A DNA stretch of 64,000 bases from Coraliomargarita algicola (GTDB lineage: Bacteria; Verrucomicrobiota; Verrucomicrobiia; Opitutales; Coraliomargaritaceae). The stretch covers positions 1,426,001 through 1,490,000 of the forward strand of contig NZ_CP138858.1 in the NCBI RefSeq assembly GCF_033878955.1, read 5' to 3'. Made by a program: the position numbers and the translations under genes. Positions 33,423 through 41,741 of this stretch are shown piece by piece (within the stretch, counting starts at the first letter, position 1; the number at the start of each line of letters is the position of its first letter). Under the pieces are notes generated by a model. The model searched no databases. It worked only from the letters and a program-made list of their open reading frames with translations, and was not told the origin of the DNA.

Positions 33423-35597
33423 TTAATTCGGAATGAGCCCGACCTTTGATGTATCAAAAGAAGGGATCCCCATTGGGATGGCCGGCGAATCCGGACGCAG
33501 GCGGAAATCCCCCTCAGCAGGGTTCACGAAGAGCGGGTCAACCGCGAGGCTATGCGTATCGACGCCGTCCTGCTGTTGCTGCTTCAGAAAATCCCGGCCA
33601 TGGCTCGGATCTGCCGCGTTGTAGTAAATGTTATAATCGGTCTCGGCATCCTTCGAACGCGCCAGTTCCCGCCCGCGCCGGTCTTCGCTAGCGCCTTCAT
33701 TCTTCGGGCCGAGCTCGTGAATAAAGACTGTGTCCTCCCCAGAGGAATAAAAGATATTTCGCTGAATGCTGGCCCCTGTCATCGGGCCTTCGCGAACGGA
33801 GAGGTAGTAACCGCGCGGCGGTGCAATCACATCGGCGATGATATTGTTTTCGCAGCGGTTATTCAGTTTCAGCATAATGCCTTGCGAAGTGCATTTATAT
33901 ATCAGGTTCCCCGTGATCAAGGTATCCATCTGCCCCCCGTCGGTGCGGATGGCGCACTGCATGATCATTGGCGTCACCAGGTGATGGATGTAATTTTCAC
34001 GAATCACATTGCCCGCGCCGGCGCCCCGAATGTAGATCGCATTGCCGTCGCCCATTCGCTCCATGGCATGATGTATCTCATTACGTTCGATCTGGTTATC
34101 ATGCGAATGCAGAAACGGGCGCACGTCCTCCAAGCTGGCCTGCTTGAAAGATTTCGAACTGCCGCCAATCTCATGCCAGCGAATCGTGCGGGTCAACTCG
34201 CGCCCGCCCTTGCCGAAAAACTCCGTCATGCAGCCCGAAAGAATGATCGCGGTATAGGGCGTGTGATGCACCAAATTGTGGGCCACGCGGTTCTCACCAC
34301 TTTGCCAAATGAAGATACCGGGCGAGTGCCAGTAGATCTGCCCGACATGGTGAATGTGATTATTAAAAACTAGATTGTTTCGGTTCACGTCCTTCGTGCC
34401 TGGCCCGTAGCCCGCCAGTAGCACTCCGGAGCCACCCATCTGCTCGATATGATTCCCCACGATCCGGTTATTCTGCCCGTGTAAATCGACACGGATCGCA
34501 CCGCTGCCACTGTGTAGGAAGTGGCACTGCTCAATCGCACAATCCTCGGTTCCGCGAAAGCGCACCAGTGCGTTGGCCTTATCCAAAAAATCCCAGTCAT
34601 GCTGCAAGCCCGCATCATTCTCGTCGATTTGATACCGTTCACCGTGCTTAAAGGTCAGTCCGACGAAACGGAGATTACGAACGGGCAGGTCTTGCGGGCC
34701 ATCCTTGTCCACCTGCCCCTCCACGCGGATCAATTCCGTCAACTGCGGCGCGACGACGGCAGAATCATTGCGCCGCCATACATACACTTTACCGGCTTCG
34801 GTATCCAAAACCCACTCCCCCGGCTGGTCGAGAGCCTCGAACACATTCTCCACCCAGCAAGATTCGATCTTTTCCGACTGCAGAAACTTCAAGGGATTCA
34901 TCAAATAGGTCGCATCCACAGAGGTGTGCACACTCTGTGTGGCTTCATCGATCGATGCGACCGGCAGAATATTCATGATCCATGCATGATGCGGACGAAC
35001 CACGATCTCTGCGTCTTTATAATTCGACCAGTTTTTAAAGTCCGCGGCGGGCAAAACCACTCGATTACGGGAGCCTCCTACGCGGGGGATAAAGCCCTCC
35101 GATTGCGCACGAGGAAGCATCCCCTCCACATCGTAGAGCGTCCGAAAGCTTCCGGACACCTCCGCCACCCATACATTTCCCACGGCTGCCTCCGGCAGGC
35201 CGGGTATCGTAGCGGTGACTTTTTTCCAGTCCTCGACTACCTTGCCCGAGCTAAACACAGGCTCCTCCCCCGGGTAGGCGGCATAGGTGATGCGCGTGTC
35301 CGCATCGCCCGAATCCTCCAATCCGAAAACCAGCGTCTCACTCAGAGCATACCAGCCGCCACGAATCGAAACCAGGATGTCCTGAGCGGGCTCGCTCTGC
35401 TTCAGTGCGCGGACGGCCTGCTTCGCTTGAGACAAGCTGGCAAAGGGGCCATCGGTGCCGTCGGCATTCGGCTGGGCCAAGCGCCCCGACCACCGGTCCG
35501 AGCCCGCATTGGACACATAAAAATCAGCGCTCGTTCCCGCCTCTAAGCGAGCGAACAGCAACAATGCGATACATATGAGATATTTCAGGTGTTTCAT
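33423..35597 (-). CDS. exported right-handed parallel beta-helix protein, GH141-like
   Basis: 724 residues from the ATG at 35597, which gives a signal peptide (MKHLKYLICIALLLFARLEAG). The frame extends upstream to 35684 without a plausible start. The N-terminal DFYVSNAGSDRWSGRLAQPN...GPFASLSQAKQAVRAL and ADTRITYAAYPGEEPVFSSGK are typical of beta-helix enzymes like Bacteroides GH141. The body has many N/G-rich helix turns (NNRIVGNHIEQMGGSGVLLAG, NNLVFNNHIHHVG, HDNQIERNEIHHAM, GNVIRENYIHHL). GH141 includes alpha-L-fucosidase and xylanase activities. It is the first gene of the GH29/sulfatase operon. Confidence 0.75.
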   Translation of the reverse strand: MKHLKYLICIALLLFARLEAGTSADFYVSNAGSDRWSGRLAQPNADGTDGPFASLSQAKQAVRALKQSEPAQDILVSIRGGWYALSETLVFGLEDSGDADTRITYAAYPGEEPVFSSGKVVEDWKKVTATIPGLPEAAVGNVWVAEVSGSFRTLYDVEGMLPRAQSEGFIPRVGGSRNRVVLPAADFKNWSNYKDAEIVVRPHHAWIMNILPVASIDEATQSVHTSVDATYLMNPLKFLQSEKIESCWVENVFEALDQPGEWVLDTEAGKVYVWRRNDSAVVAPQLTELIRVEGQVDKDGPQDLPVRNLRFVGLTFKHGERYQIDENDAGLQHDWDFLDKANALVRFRGTEDCAIEQCHFLHSGSGAIRVDLHGQNNRIVGNHIEQMGGSGVLLAGYGPGTKDVNRNNLVFNNHIHHVGQIYWHSPGIFIWQSGENRVAHNLVHHTPYTAIILSGCMTEFFGKGGRELTRTIRWHEIGGSSKSFKQASLEDVRPFLHSHDNQIERNEIHHAMERMGDGNAIYIRGAGAGNVIRENYIHHLVTPMIMQCAIRTDGGQMDTLITGNLIYKCTSQGIMLKLNNRCENNIIADVIAPPRGYYLSVREGPMTGASIQRNIFYSSGEDTVFIHELGPKNEGASEDRRGRELARSKDAETDYNIYYNAADPSHGRDFLKQQQQDGVDTHSLAVDPLFVNPAEGDFRLRPDSPAIPMGIPSFDTSKVGLIPN

Positions 35598-35682
35598 GGG
35601 GATCCAACAGATGGCCAGAGCCCCACAATAAAGCAGTGCTCTTAAAGGATCATTATAGCAGCTAACCGACGACTCGCATACC

Positions 35683-35696
35683 ACGCATACGCATTA
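35683..35696 (-). promoter_or_regulatory. shared 14-bp motif, upstream of the GH141-like/GH29/sulfatase operon
   Basis: ACGCATACGCATTA, 86 bases before the start at 35597, matching ACGYRTAYRCRTGA at 13 of 14 positions. Confidence 0.4.
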
Positions 35697-35744
35697 ATTT
35701 CAAATGCGCCCCTTATACTAGTGCCGCCCCATACAACGAAATGC

Positions 35745-36437
35745 CTACAAATCCTTAATCTGCACTGCAAAGTATTTCATGCTAGTGCGCCCCGCAGGCG
35801 CATAACAAATCAGCACGGTTCTACGGTCAGGTAAGACTCTCCATCCCTGCTGAATCATCCAGCGCCTCTTATCATCATCGTCAGGTCGAATATAATCGAT
35901 TTTAACATCTAAAAACTCGCCTCGGTGTTGCGCCATCCGAACAACATGCAGATCCTCCGCGCCCACTTCGATCTGCGTCTCACCAAAGGTTCCCAGCAGA
36001 CGATTTGGACTGCGATTAATAAATAGGAAGTCGCTCTCGCCAAAGAAATGCGTGTCGGCATTCACCGCGTAAGCCTCCACCGGCAAGCGCTCATTCCCTG
36101 CGGCCTCTACGACGACGATCAGGCATTTTTCCCAATCCTGATTGACGGTGACCGTGGGCAAGCCACTTGCGAGTGTCGCTCCCTCAGCGATCTGCGTCGG
36201 AGAGAAAACGATCTCGATCGCTTCTCCGCTGGTGTCCAGATCTAAGTCGTCACCAAAATCCAGCGCCGCATTCACCTCTCCCAGCAATTGATTCTCCACA
36301 TACATATAGATGGACGAAGGTGCCGTCTGCTGTGGATTATAGTACAGGATTCGAGCGACTGTCGCTTGCGCCGATAAAGCGACACATAAAAATAACGCCC
36401 AATAAACTAAAGTTTTCATCATATCAATCGCTCCCAA
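35745..36437 (-). CDS. exported ~230-residue protein, paralogue family A (copy 1)
   Basis: 230 residues with a signal peptide (LVYWALFLCVALSAQATVA). The mature protein opens RILYYNPQQTAPSSIYMYVENQLLGEVNA, an all-beta pattern, then LIVVVEAAGNERLPVEAYAVNA, FLFINRSPNRLLGTFGE and, near the end, RRWMIQQGWRVLPDRRTVLICYAPAGRTSMKYFAVQI. It is clearly homologous to the proteins at 36476 and 41046. All three sit directly downstream of a giant GspK-like protein. I do not recognise the family, and it is presumably a periplasmic or surface partner. Confidence 0.7.
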   Translation of the reverse strand: MGAIDMMKTLVYWALFLCVALSAQATVARILYYNPQQTAPSSIYMYVENQLLGEVNAALDFGDDLDLDTSGEAIEIVFSPTQIAEGATLASGLPTVTVNQDWEKCLIVVVEAAGNERLPVEAYAVNADTHFFGESDFLFINRSPNRLLGTFGETQIEVGAEDLHVVRMAQHRGEFLDVKIDYIRPDDDDKRRWMIQQGWRVLPDRRTVLICYAPAGRTSMKYFAVQIKDL

Positions 36438-36475
36438 GCCGGCAAAGATTCTTAAACCTATGCCGCATACTTCAT

Positions 36476-37153
36476 TTACATATTCTTCACCTGCGTCGCA
36501 AAGTACTTCATGCTCTTACGTCCCTCGGGCACATAGCAAAAGACCAAGGTTCTACGATCCGACAAAATTCGCCAGCCTTGGTAAATCATCCATCGCCGTT
36601 TCTTTTGACCGTCAGGCCTGACATAGTCCAGTTTGACATCTAAAAACTCTCCCTGGTAGGCCGCCATTTTAGCGATATGCATTTTACGCGGTGCCACTCG
36701 GATCTGTTCCTCCCCAAAGGTTCCGCCCACCAGATTGGGGGTCAAATTCATGAATAAAAAATCACCGTTCCCGAAATGGTTCTCATTCGCGTTAATAGCG
36801 ATGGCCTTAATCGGTAGTAAGGAGCTCTGCTGGCTCTCGACGACTACGATCAAAAACTTCTCCCAGCCCTTTCGAACATTCACAGCGGGCAAACCTTCGG
36901 GAAGCGCCTCTCCTTCTTCCAGTAATCGAGGAGAGAAGATGAGTTTCAAGACACCGCGACCTTGCTCAAATTCGATGTCCTGACCAAACTGAAAGCTAGG
37001 CAAGTCGATCTGACTGTGGAACTGATCATCGACGTACAAGTAAACCGTATCGGGTGCACTCGCAGGCTTATTGTAATACAAAATCCGCCCCACACGCCCC
37101 TGTGCGGATAAGCACACACACAACAGAAGCAGTAAACTAAGCAAAGTTTTCAT
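36476..37153 (-). CDS. exported ~225-residue protein, paralogue family A (copy 2)
   Basis: 225 residues with a signal peptide (LLSLLLLLCVCLSAQG). It shares with copy 1 the start GRILYYNKPASAPDTVYLYVDDQF, the block LIVVVESQQSSLLPIKAIAINA, FLFMNLTPNLVGGTFGEEQI and the ending RRWMIYQGWRILSDRRTLVFCYVPEGRKSMKYFATQV. It lies 18 bases after the giant prepilin-like gene and 38 bases before copy 1, so the three form one operon. Function unknown. Confidence 0.7.
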   Translation of the reverse strand: MKTLLSLLLLLCVCLSAQGRVGRILYYNKPASAPDTVYLYVDDQFHSQIDLPSFQFGQDIEFEQGRGVLKLIFSPRLLEEGEALPEGLPAVNVRKGWEKFLIVVVESQQSSLLPIKAIAINANENHFGNGDFLFMNLTPNLVGGTFGEEQIRVAPRKMHIAKMAAYQGEFLDVKLDYVRPDGQKKRRWMIYQGWRILSDRRTLVFCYVPEGRKSMKYFATQVKNM

Positions 37154-37171
37154 AATGTATCTAATATTCGG

Positions 37172-40100
37172 CTAGAGCTCATCTTCGGTTAACCAACGAA
37201 ATGCAACAATCTCGAATTTGCGACCAAAAGCCTCATTGGCATCGCTTAAGTCTACGAAATCATCCTTCTCATTGCTGGGGTCCACATACTCCGCCGTCCT
37301 TTTAACAATAGCTTCGCACCACGCTTCGGCAACAACATTGCCGCGCAGATCCTTGGTGGCTCCATAGCTGCGCACCGTAAAGCTATCGTCACGCACGCTC
37401 AAAACCGGTGCGATGGGCCGCAAAATATCGGCTTGGCGCGTCCAACCAGGCGTGCCATAGGCCACATGCCCTTCCGCCGCTTTGGGAAATTCATAATAAC
37501 TCTCATGATCCGAGAACTGACGAGCTAGATATTTGGGATATTGCACTTCCACTCCATCTTGATCGATATACGACTCCATCTCATCTACTGGGAATACTGA
37601 AAGAATTTCACTGTAGGGATTTTTACTGTTGCCCACTCCATAGTCCGCCAAGGCCATCAAAGCCGATTCCACGGCACCGGCTAGCGCCAAGTCATCATCT
37701 TCAGATAACTGCCGGTTGATAAATTCCGACAAGGATAAAAATGGACCTCTCAACTTCACTTGCTTCACAATTTCCTCCGCCAAGGCATCCAACTGTGTAT
37801 CCGTCCACTCCAAGGGCTGTGCCAGCAGCTGTGCATCGTTACCAGAGGAGAACTCGTCGCCCGTCACGCTGGTCCGCGACACAGGGGCATCGGCGTATTC
37901 AGGGCCCAAATCCATTTCCCAACTTCCGAGGTTTTCAGTATCAATTGTTTGGTGCGGCACCCGCCCGTCTTTAACATTACGTAGCAGCGCCTTCCAGGCA
38001 TCCACGGAAGTCGAATTGACATTGAACATCCCCTTCACTTCCAGATCCGCCGCGACACTGGCCCATGAATTGGCTGAATTTTTATAAGTATCTTCGACAT
38101 ATTCTTCCGCGGCCTCTTCGGATAATAAGAATGCGGGCACATAAGCTGCATTCTTCAATTCTCCCTCCCCAGTCAGAAAGTCTTTCAACACCGCATCAAT
38201 TTCACGCCCCGCAACGATATTGGCCGAAAACGGTTGCAATTCCGGCGAGATGGAGGAGACGAACCAATCATCAAACATGATATGGTTAAAGACATAGCTA
38301 TGATCGTAGCCATCCTGACCTGCTATCTGAATTTCATCCTTCTGAATGAAAGGGGTTGCATGGCTATTGCCCAAGGCATTGGCCACCCTGGGCACATGAG
38401 GGTTAATATAAGCCGGATCAAAATGCTGTAATTCACAAATGGAGAGCAAGGCTTGTGTCGGCAGTTCTGCCGTCACCCAGCGCGCAAGCCCACTTTCCGA
38501 TGCGAATGAGGTACCGACAAAACCACTGACATCAGTGCCCGCAGCCAAGTCGTCATTATAATTCAAGATGTTAGGGTCGACCTGACCGTTCAAGCGATCG
38601 ATTTTCCACTCGTAGGATGACTTCTCAATCCCCTCCCCGGAGGTCAGCCAGGGCGGCAGAATCAGCTTGTTATTAATGTACCCCTTACTCGCCGCATAGG
38701 TATCAAACAAATTCCGCTTCGTCAGGGCCATCGACAAGAAAGGTTCAAATTTCTCCTCATCGTAAGTAACTTCATCTAATCTCACCTTCAGAGTTCTTTC
38801 ATTCTCCGAGAGGTTAATCGGCGATTTCTCATCAATCAGACTTGAATCATCAGAAACATGATAGGTTAAGTGCCTGGAATAGGCAACTCTCTGGCTATTA
38901 TTCCTCAACCACCCCGAGACAAATCCAGAATGCTCAAAACGCTGCCATTTTACCTCATACGTTTGGTCGCCCGCATAACCATTTTCAGGTATCGGTGTCT
39001 TATCCTTGAGGCTATTACGAAGCTTTGTAAAATAGGGCACGTCAGACATGCCCGCATTAATACTAACGACCCCAAATCCTGAAGTAATGCCAGTGATTCC
39101 AGGTCGCCCAATGATTCGAGACTCACCGGGTTTCCACTTCTTATCCGCTAAAGTTGACGGCTTAGGTTTTATATTCCAGCGATTCTGATTTCCATTCTCA
39201 GCATTCATCCCCATCAACAACGGCAACTTCCAGGGGGTAATCGTTTCAGAATCAATCTCGAAACTAAGTCGCACCGGAAAGTCAACCTCTCCCCCCTTGT
39301 GTGCAAGCTGTAGAAGATCTTCATTATAACCACTGGAATCGATTGCCACATTATATGGATTATAATAAGTCACACTGGGACTCACACCTACCAAAGGCAC
39401 ATACGTAGGCCCGGCCTCATCTCCCTCATCTCCCTCATCTCCCTCCTCCGAGATCACCTCTTGCGATGCCAAACTCAAAACAGTCTGCCAGCGCACAATC
39501 ATGGGCTCAACGATCGAAAACCGCTCGCCAGTTGCAACGGTATTCCCTCCGGCATTCAGCCCTAATGAATTGTAGAAATTATAATAAGGATTCCCATTCG
39601 CATCCTGCTGAAGGTTTTTGTATAACGACGCAAAGTCAGCGAGACTGTTCCAGGTCATCGAGACCTGTCGATCCGTCCCCCAACCGTAAATTAGAGCACT
39701 GTTGCCAGAAACATCCCACTTCAGGGCTGCCTCATTTGTCTCTCCGGGGGCCAGATTGAAGGTCGAGAAAGTAATCTCGTCTTCATCCTCACTCTCCCCC
39801 GAACCGGAGACGGGCGTGCCCCAGGGCACCCGATAGTCGGGATTGGCATCGATAAAATTATGGTCTAAACTCTGCCATTTTTCACCGAAAAGCGAGAGGT
39901 CACGCTTCCATCCGCCTGTCGCGGCATTGGTCAGCAAGCCTCTGGAATAATGCGTCAGTGAATGATAATTTTGCTGCGCAATTTCGCCCACGTCGGTCGA
40001 GCCGGACGCATCGATCAGCTTGAATGAGGAAAATGTGACGAGCCGATTCAGTTCATCACTATCCGGAATGCCAAATACCTCCGCGTCGTAGTGGGCATTG

Positions 40101-40828
40101 GAATTTAGACGATTCGCCCATTGCTCGAATGCATCTGCGTCCGGAAGCGGCTCGGCTTGCTCAATCAAGGCCTTCGTATTCAGCCCCTGCACCCACCAAG
40201 CATATACAGCCTCATCGGCAATGTCCGTAGGCACGACATGCACTTCATGCTCTTTCGCATAGTCAGGATCTGAACTGTCGACACCGACGCTGGCGTCCCC
40301 TAACAAGGTGACTGTATTGACCGTCTCCTGCACGCTGGGCGGTGTTTCCGCAGAATACCCCGACACCGCACTGGAGACGAGCCACCCCAGAAAACGTCCG
40401 CTCTCGGGGCTGCCTGCATTGTAATCTTCTTTTTTAATTTCGTAATTTGGCGCGATCGGTTTGCCGCCGTTCTCGATATCATGGTCCAGCCCTTCCCAAG
40501 AGCGCCAGACACCAGTCACATGAGGAATCGCGCCCGAACTGTCGACAACAGTGCTCGCAGGGGCGGTGATCCGAGTATCGGCCCCCGTCGTTTGCTGTAA
40601 CTTACCGATCGCCAGATTTAACGAGAGTAGAGCCACTTGCTCCGCTTTCATCTGCTGCACCGTTTGATCCGCTCCAGCCAACTCGACCCTCACCAACGCG
40701 CTGATCGAAAGCAATAAAAGCACAACAAAAGCCATCAAACTCAAGGCTATGACCAAAGCAAAGCCCTCGCAGTTCAGACGAAGAATGCGACACTTGGGCA
40801 CGGGCAACCTGTGTGTAGAAAATTTCAA
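37172..40828 (-). CDS. giant GspK/PilX-like prepilin-type protein (copy 1)
   Basis: 1218 residues from a TTG at 40828; another TTG at 40807 is possible, and no ATG gives the conserved N-terminus. The segment NCEGFALVIALSLMAFVVLLLLSISALVRVE is a prepilin-type leader with a hydrophobic helix, but position 5 after the cleavage glycine is not glutamate, as in GspK-type minor pseudopilins. The rest is a large exported domain ending RKFEIVAFRWLTEDEL. It is similar in size to Verru_Chthon cassette protein A, which I cannot confirm. It contains a (GDE)n stretch. It is first in an operon with two family A proteins and is a paralogue of the protein at 41742. Confidence 0.7.
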   Translation of the reverse strand: MKFSTHRLPVPKCRILRLNCEGFALVIALSLMAFVVLLLLSISALVRVELAGADQTVQQMKAEQVALLSLNLAIGKLQQTTGADTRITAPASTVVDSSGAIPHVTGVWRSWEGLDHDIENGGKPIAPNYEIKKEDYNAGSPESGRFLGWLVSSAVSGYSAETPPSVQETVNTVTLLGDASVGVDSSDPDYAKEHEVHVVPTDIADEAVYAWWVQGLNTKALIEQAEPLPDADAFEQWANRLNSNAHYDAEVFGIPDSDELNRLVTFSSFKLIDASGSTDVGEIAQQNYHSLTHYSRGLLTNAATGGWKRDLSLFGEKWQSLDHNFIDANPDYRVPWGTPVSGSGESEDEDEITFSTFNLAPGETNEAALKWDVSGNSALIYGWGTDRQVSMTWNSLADFASLYKNLQQDANGNPYYNFYNSLGLNAGGNTVATGERFSIVEPMIVRWQTVLSLASQEVISEEGDEGDEGDEAGPTYVPLVGVSPSVTYYNPYNVAIDSSGYNEDLLQLAHKGGEVDFPVRLSFEIDSETITPWKLPLLMGMNAENGNQNRWNIKPKPSTLADKKWKPGESRIIGRPGITGITSGFGVVSINAGMSDVPYFTKLRNSLKDKTPIPENGYAGDQTYEVKWQRFEHSGFVSGWLRNNSQRVAYSRHLTYHVSDDSSLIDEKSPINLSENERTLKVRLDEVTYDEEKFEPFLSMALTKRNLFDTYAASKGYINNKLILPPWLTSGEGIEKSSYEWKIDRLNGQVDPNILNYNDDLAAGTDVSGFVGTSFASESGLARWVTAELPTQALLSICELQHFDPAYINPHVPRVANALGNSHATPFIQKDEIQIAGQDGYDHSYVFNHIMFDDWFVSSISPELQPFSANIVAGREIDAVLKDFLTGEGELKNAAYVPAFLLSEEAAEEYVEDTYKNSANSWASVAADLEVKGMFNVNSTSVDAWKALLRNVKDGRVPHQTIDTENLGSWEMDLGPEYADAPVSRTSVTGDEFSSGNDAQLLAQPLEWTDTQLDALAEEIVKQVKLRGPFLSLSEFINRQLSEDDDLALAGAVESALMALADYGVGNSKNPYSEILSVFPVDEMESYIDQDGVEVQYPKYLARQFSDHESYYEFPKAAEGHVAYGTPGWTRQADILRPIAPVLSVRDDSFTVRSYGATKDLRGNVVAEAWCEAIVKRTAEYVDPSNEKDDFVDLSDANEAFGRKFEIVAFRWLTEDEL
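39413..39448. repeat. in-frame 9-bp tandem repeat inside the giant prepilin gene
   Basis: The unit CCTCATCTC is repeated about three times plus a diverged unit (CCTCCTCC), encoding EEGDEGDEGDEAG on the minus strand. The paralogous gene has no such stretch at the equivalent place, so the repeat is recent and could vary in copy number without breaking the frame. Confidence 0.7.
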
Positions 40829-40928
40829 AAGGGATAAAATAATTGAGGGAATTAATTAAATACATCGATGCATGACGCATCATAAAATGACTGAATCAAG
40901 GTATAGATTTATCTACCCTAGCACAATT

Positions 40929-40942
40929 ACGCATACGCGTGA
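40929..40942 (-). promoter_or_regulatory. shared 14-bp motif, upstream of giant prepilin operon 1
   Basis: ACGCATACGCGTGA, 101 bases before the TTG start. The flanks also match the copy at 45433: CACAATyACG...TGACT is conserved over 24 bases in both. Confidence 0.5.
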
Positions 40943-41045
40943 CTGAAAAGTCAAAAAAACGCAAATAAAACTGCTGAGTCCTCCGAACCGCCTGCGGGTT
41001 TAAACGTCGAAGTGATGCTCGCTAACTGGCGCACCAATACCTCCC

Positions 41046-41732
41046 TCATAAATTATGCACGGGCGCACTGTAATAAGTAACCGAGCCAGAGCCAGGAGCT
41101 GAATAGACAAATATCAAGACCCGCTTGGTCGAACTCTGACGCCATGCCTGCCGAATAAAAGTATAAGGCTTTCCAATTGCGGGATCCACGCGATCCAGAC
41201 GCACTTGATAACTCTGCTTAGGCTTGGCCGCATCACTCACCACTTTGATCGAATGGGATGCCAGGTCCAGTTTCTGATTGCCCACATTTCCAACGATCCG
41301 GTAATCCGTAAAGTTGATAAACATTCGATCTCCGGGCCCAAATGTTTCGTCGTTCGCCTTGATCACTTTAAATCTCACGGGAAACACTGGATTTCGAGGA
41401 TTCGCAAAGGCCAGTATCAAAACCTTATCATAGTCAGCAGGCACCTCCAGTGAAGGCGCTGCGACAGGAAACTCTTGCCCCTCTTGCAGCTTCGTTCCGA
41501 GAAAACGTAAGGTGATTGCCCCATCCTCAAGGTTGAAGCTCTTCGAAAAATTATTTCGCTTCAAGTCCACCTCAACTGATTGCGTCGCGCTCTGATAGAT
41601 GTGAACGGACTGAGGCGCATTCTTAGGAGCCTTAAAGTAAAGCACTTGAGCGCTTCGACCGAACAGCGAAGAAATGCCTCCAAAGAGAAGTATCGCTGCG
41701 AGGAGATGAAAAGTACAGGCGCTGAATTTCAT
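41046..41732 (-). CDS. exported ~228-residue protein, paralogue family A (copy 3)
   Basis: 228 residues with a signal peptide (TFHLLAAILLFGGISSLFG). It is more distant from copies 1 and 2 but has the same order of blocks: QVLYFKAPKNAPQSVHIYQ, VLILAFANPRNPVFPVRFKVIKAN, MFINFTDYRIVGNVGNQ and a final FIRQAWRQSSTKRVLIFVYSAPGSGSVTYYSAPV. It lies 9 bases after the second giant prepilin-like gene. Function unknown. The repeated pairing with the giant protein suggests an obligate partner. Confidence 0.7.
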   Translation of the reverse strand: MKFSACTFHLLAAILLFGGISSLFGRSAQVLYFKAPKNAPQSVHIYQSATQSVEVDLKRNNFSKSFNLEDGAITLRFLGTKLQEGQEFPVAAPSLEVPADYDKVLILAFANPRNPVFPVRFKVIKANDETFGPGDRMFINFTDYRIVGNVGNQKLDLASHSIKVVSDAAKPKQSYQVRLDRVDPAIGKPYTFIRQAWRQSSTKRVLIFVYSAPGSGSVTYYSAPVHNL

Positions 41733-41741
41733 GATAGTTGA

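Noticed and set aside
34521..35546. 341-codon plus-strand frame opposite the beta-helix gene
   Set aside because: Antisense shadow of a well supported exported protein; no signal peptide or domain.
39413..39448. short direct repeats considered as a CRISPR-like array
   Set aside because: 9-bp in-frame coding repeats without spacers; no cas genes in the window.
40829..41045. possible terminator GC-rich stretch near 40985-40999
   Set aside because: The inverted repeat is short and imperfect with no T-run in either direction.
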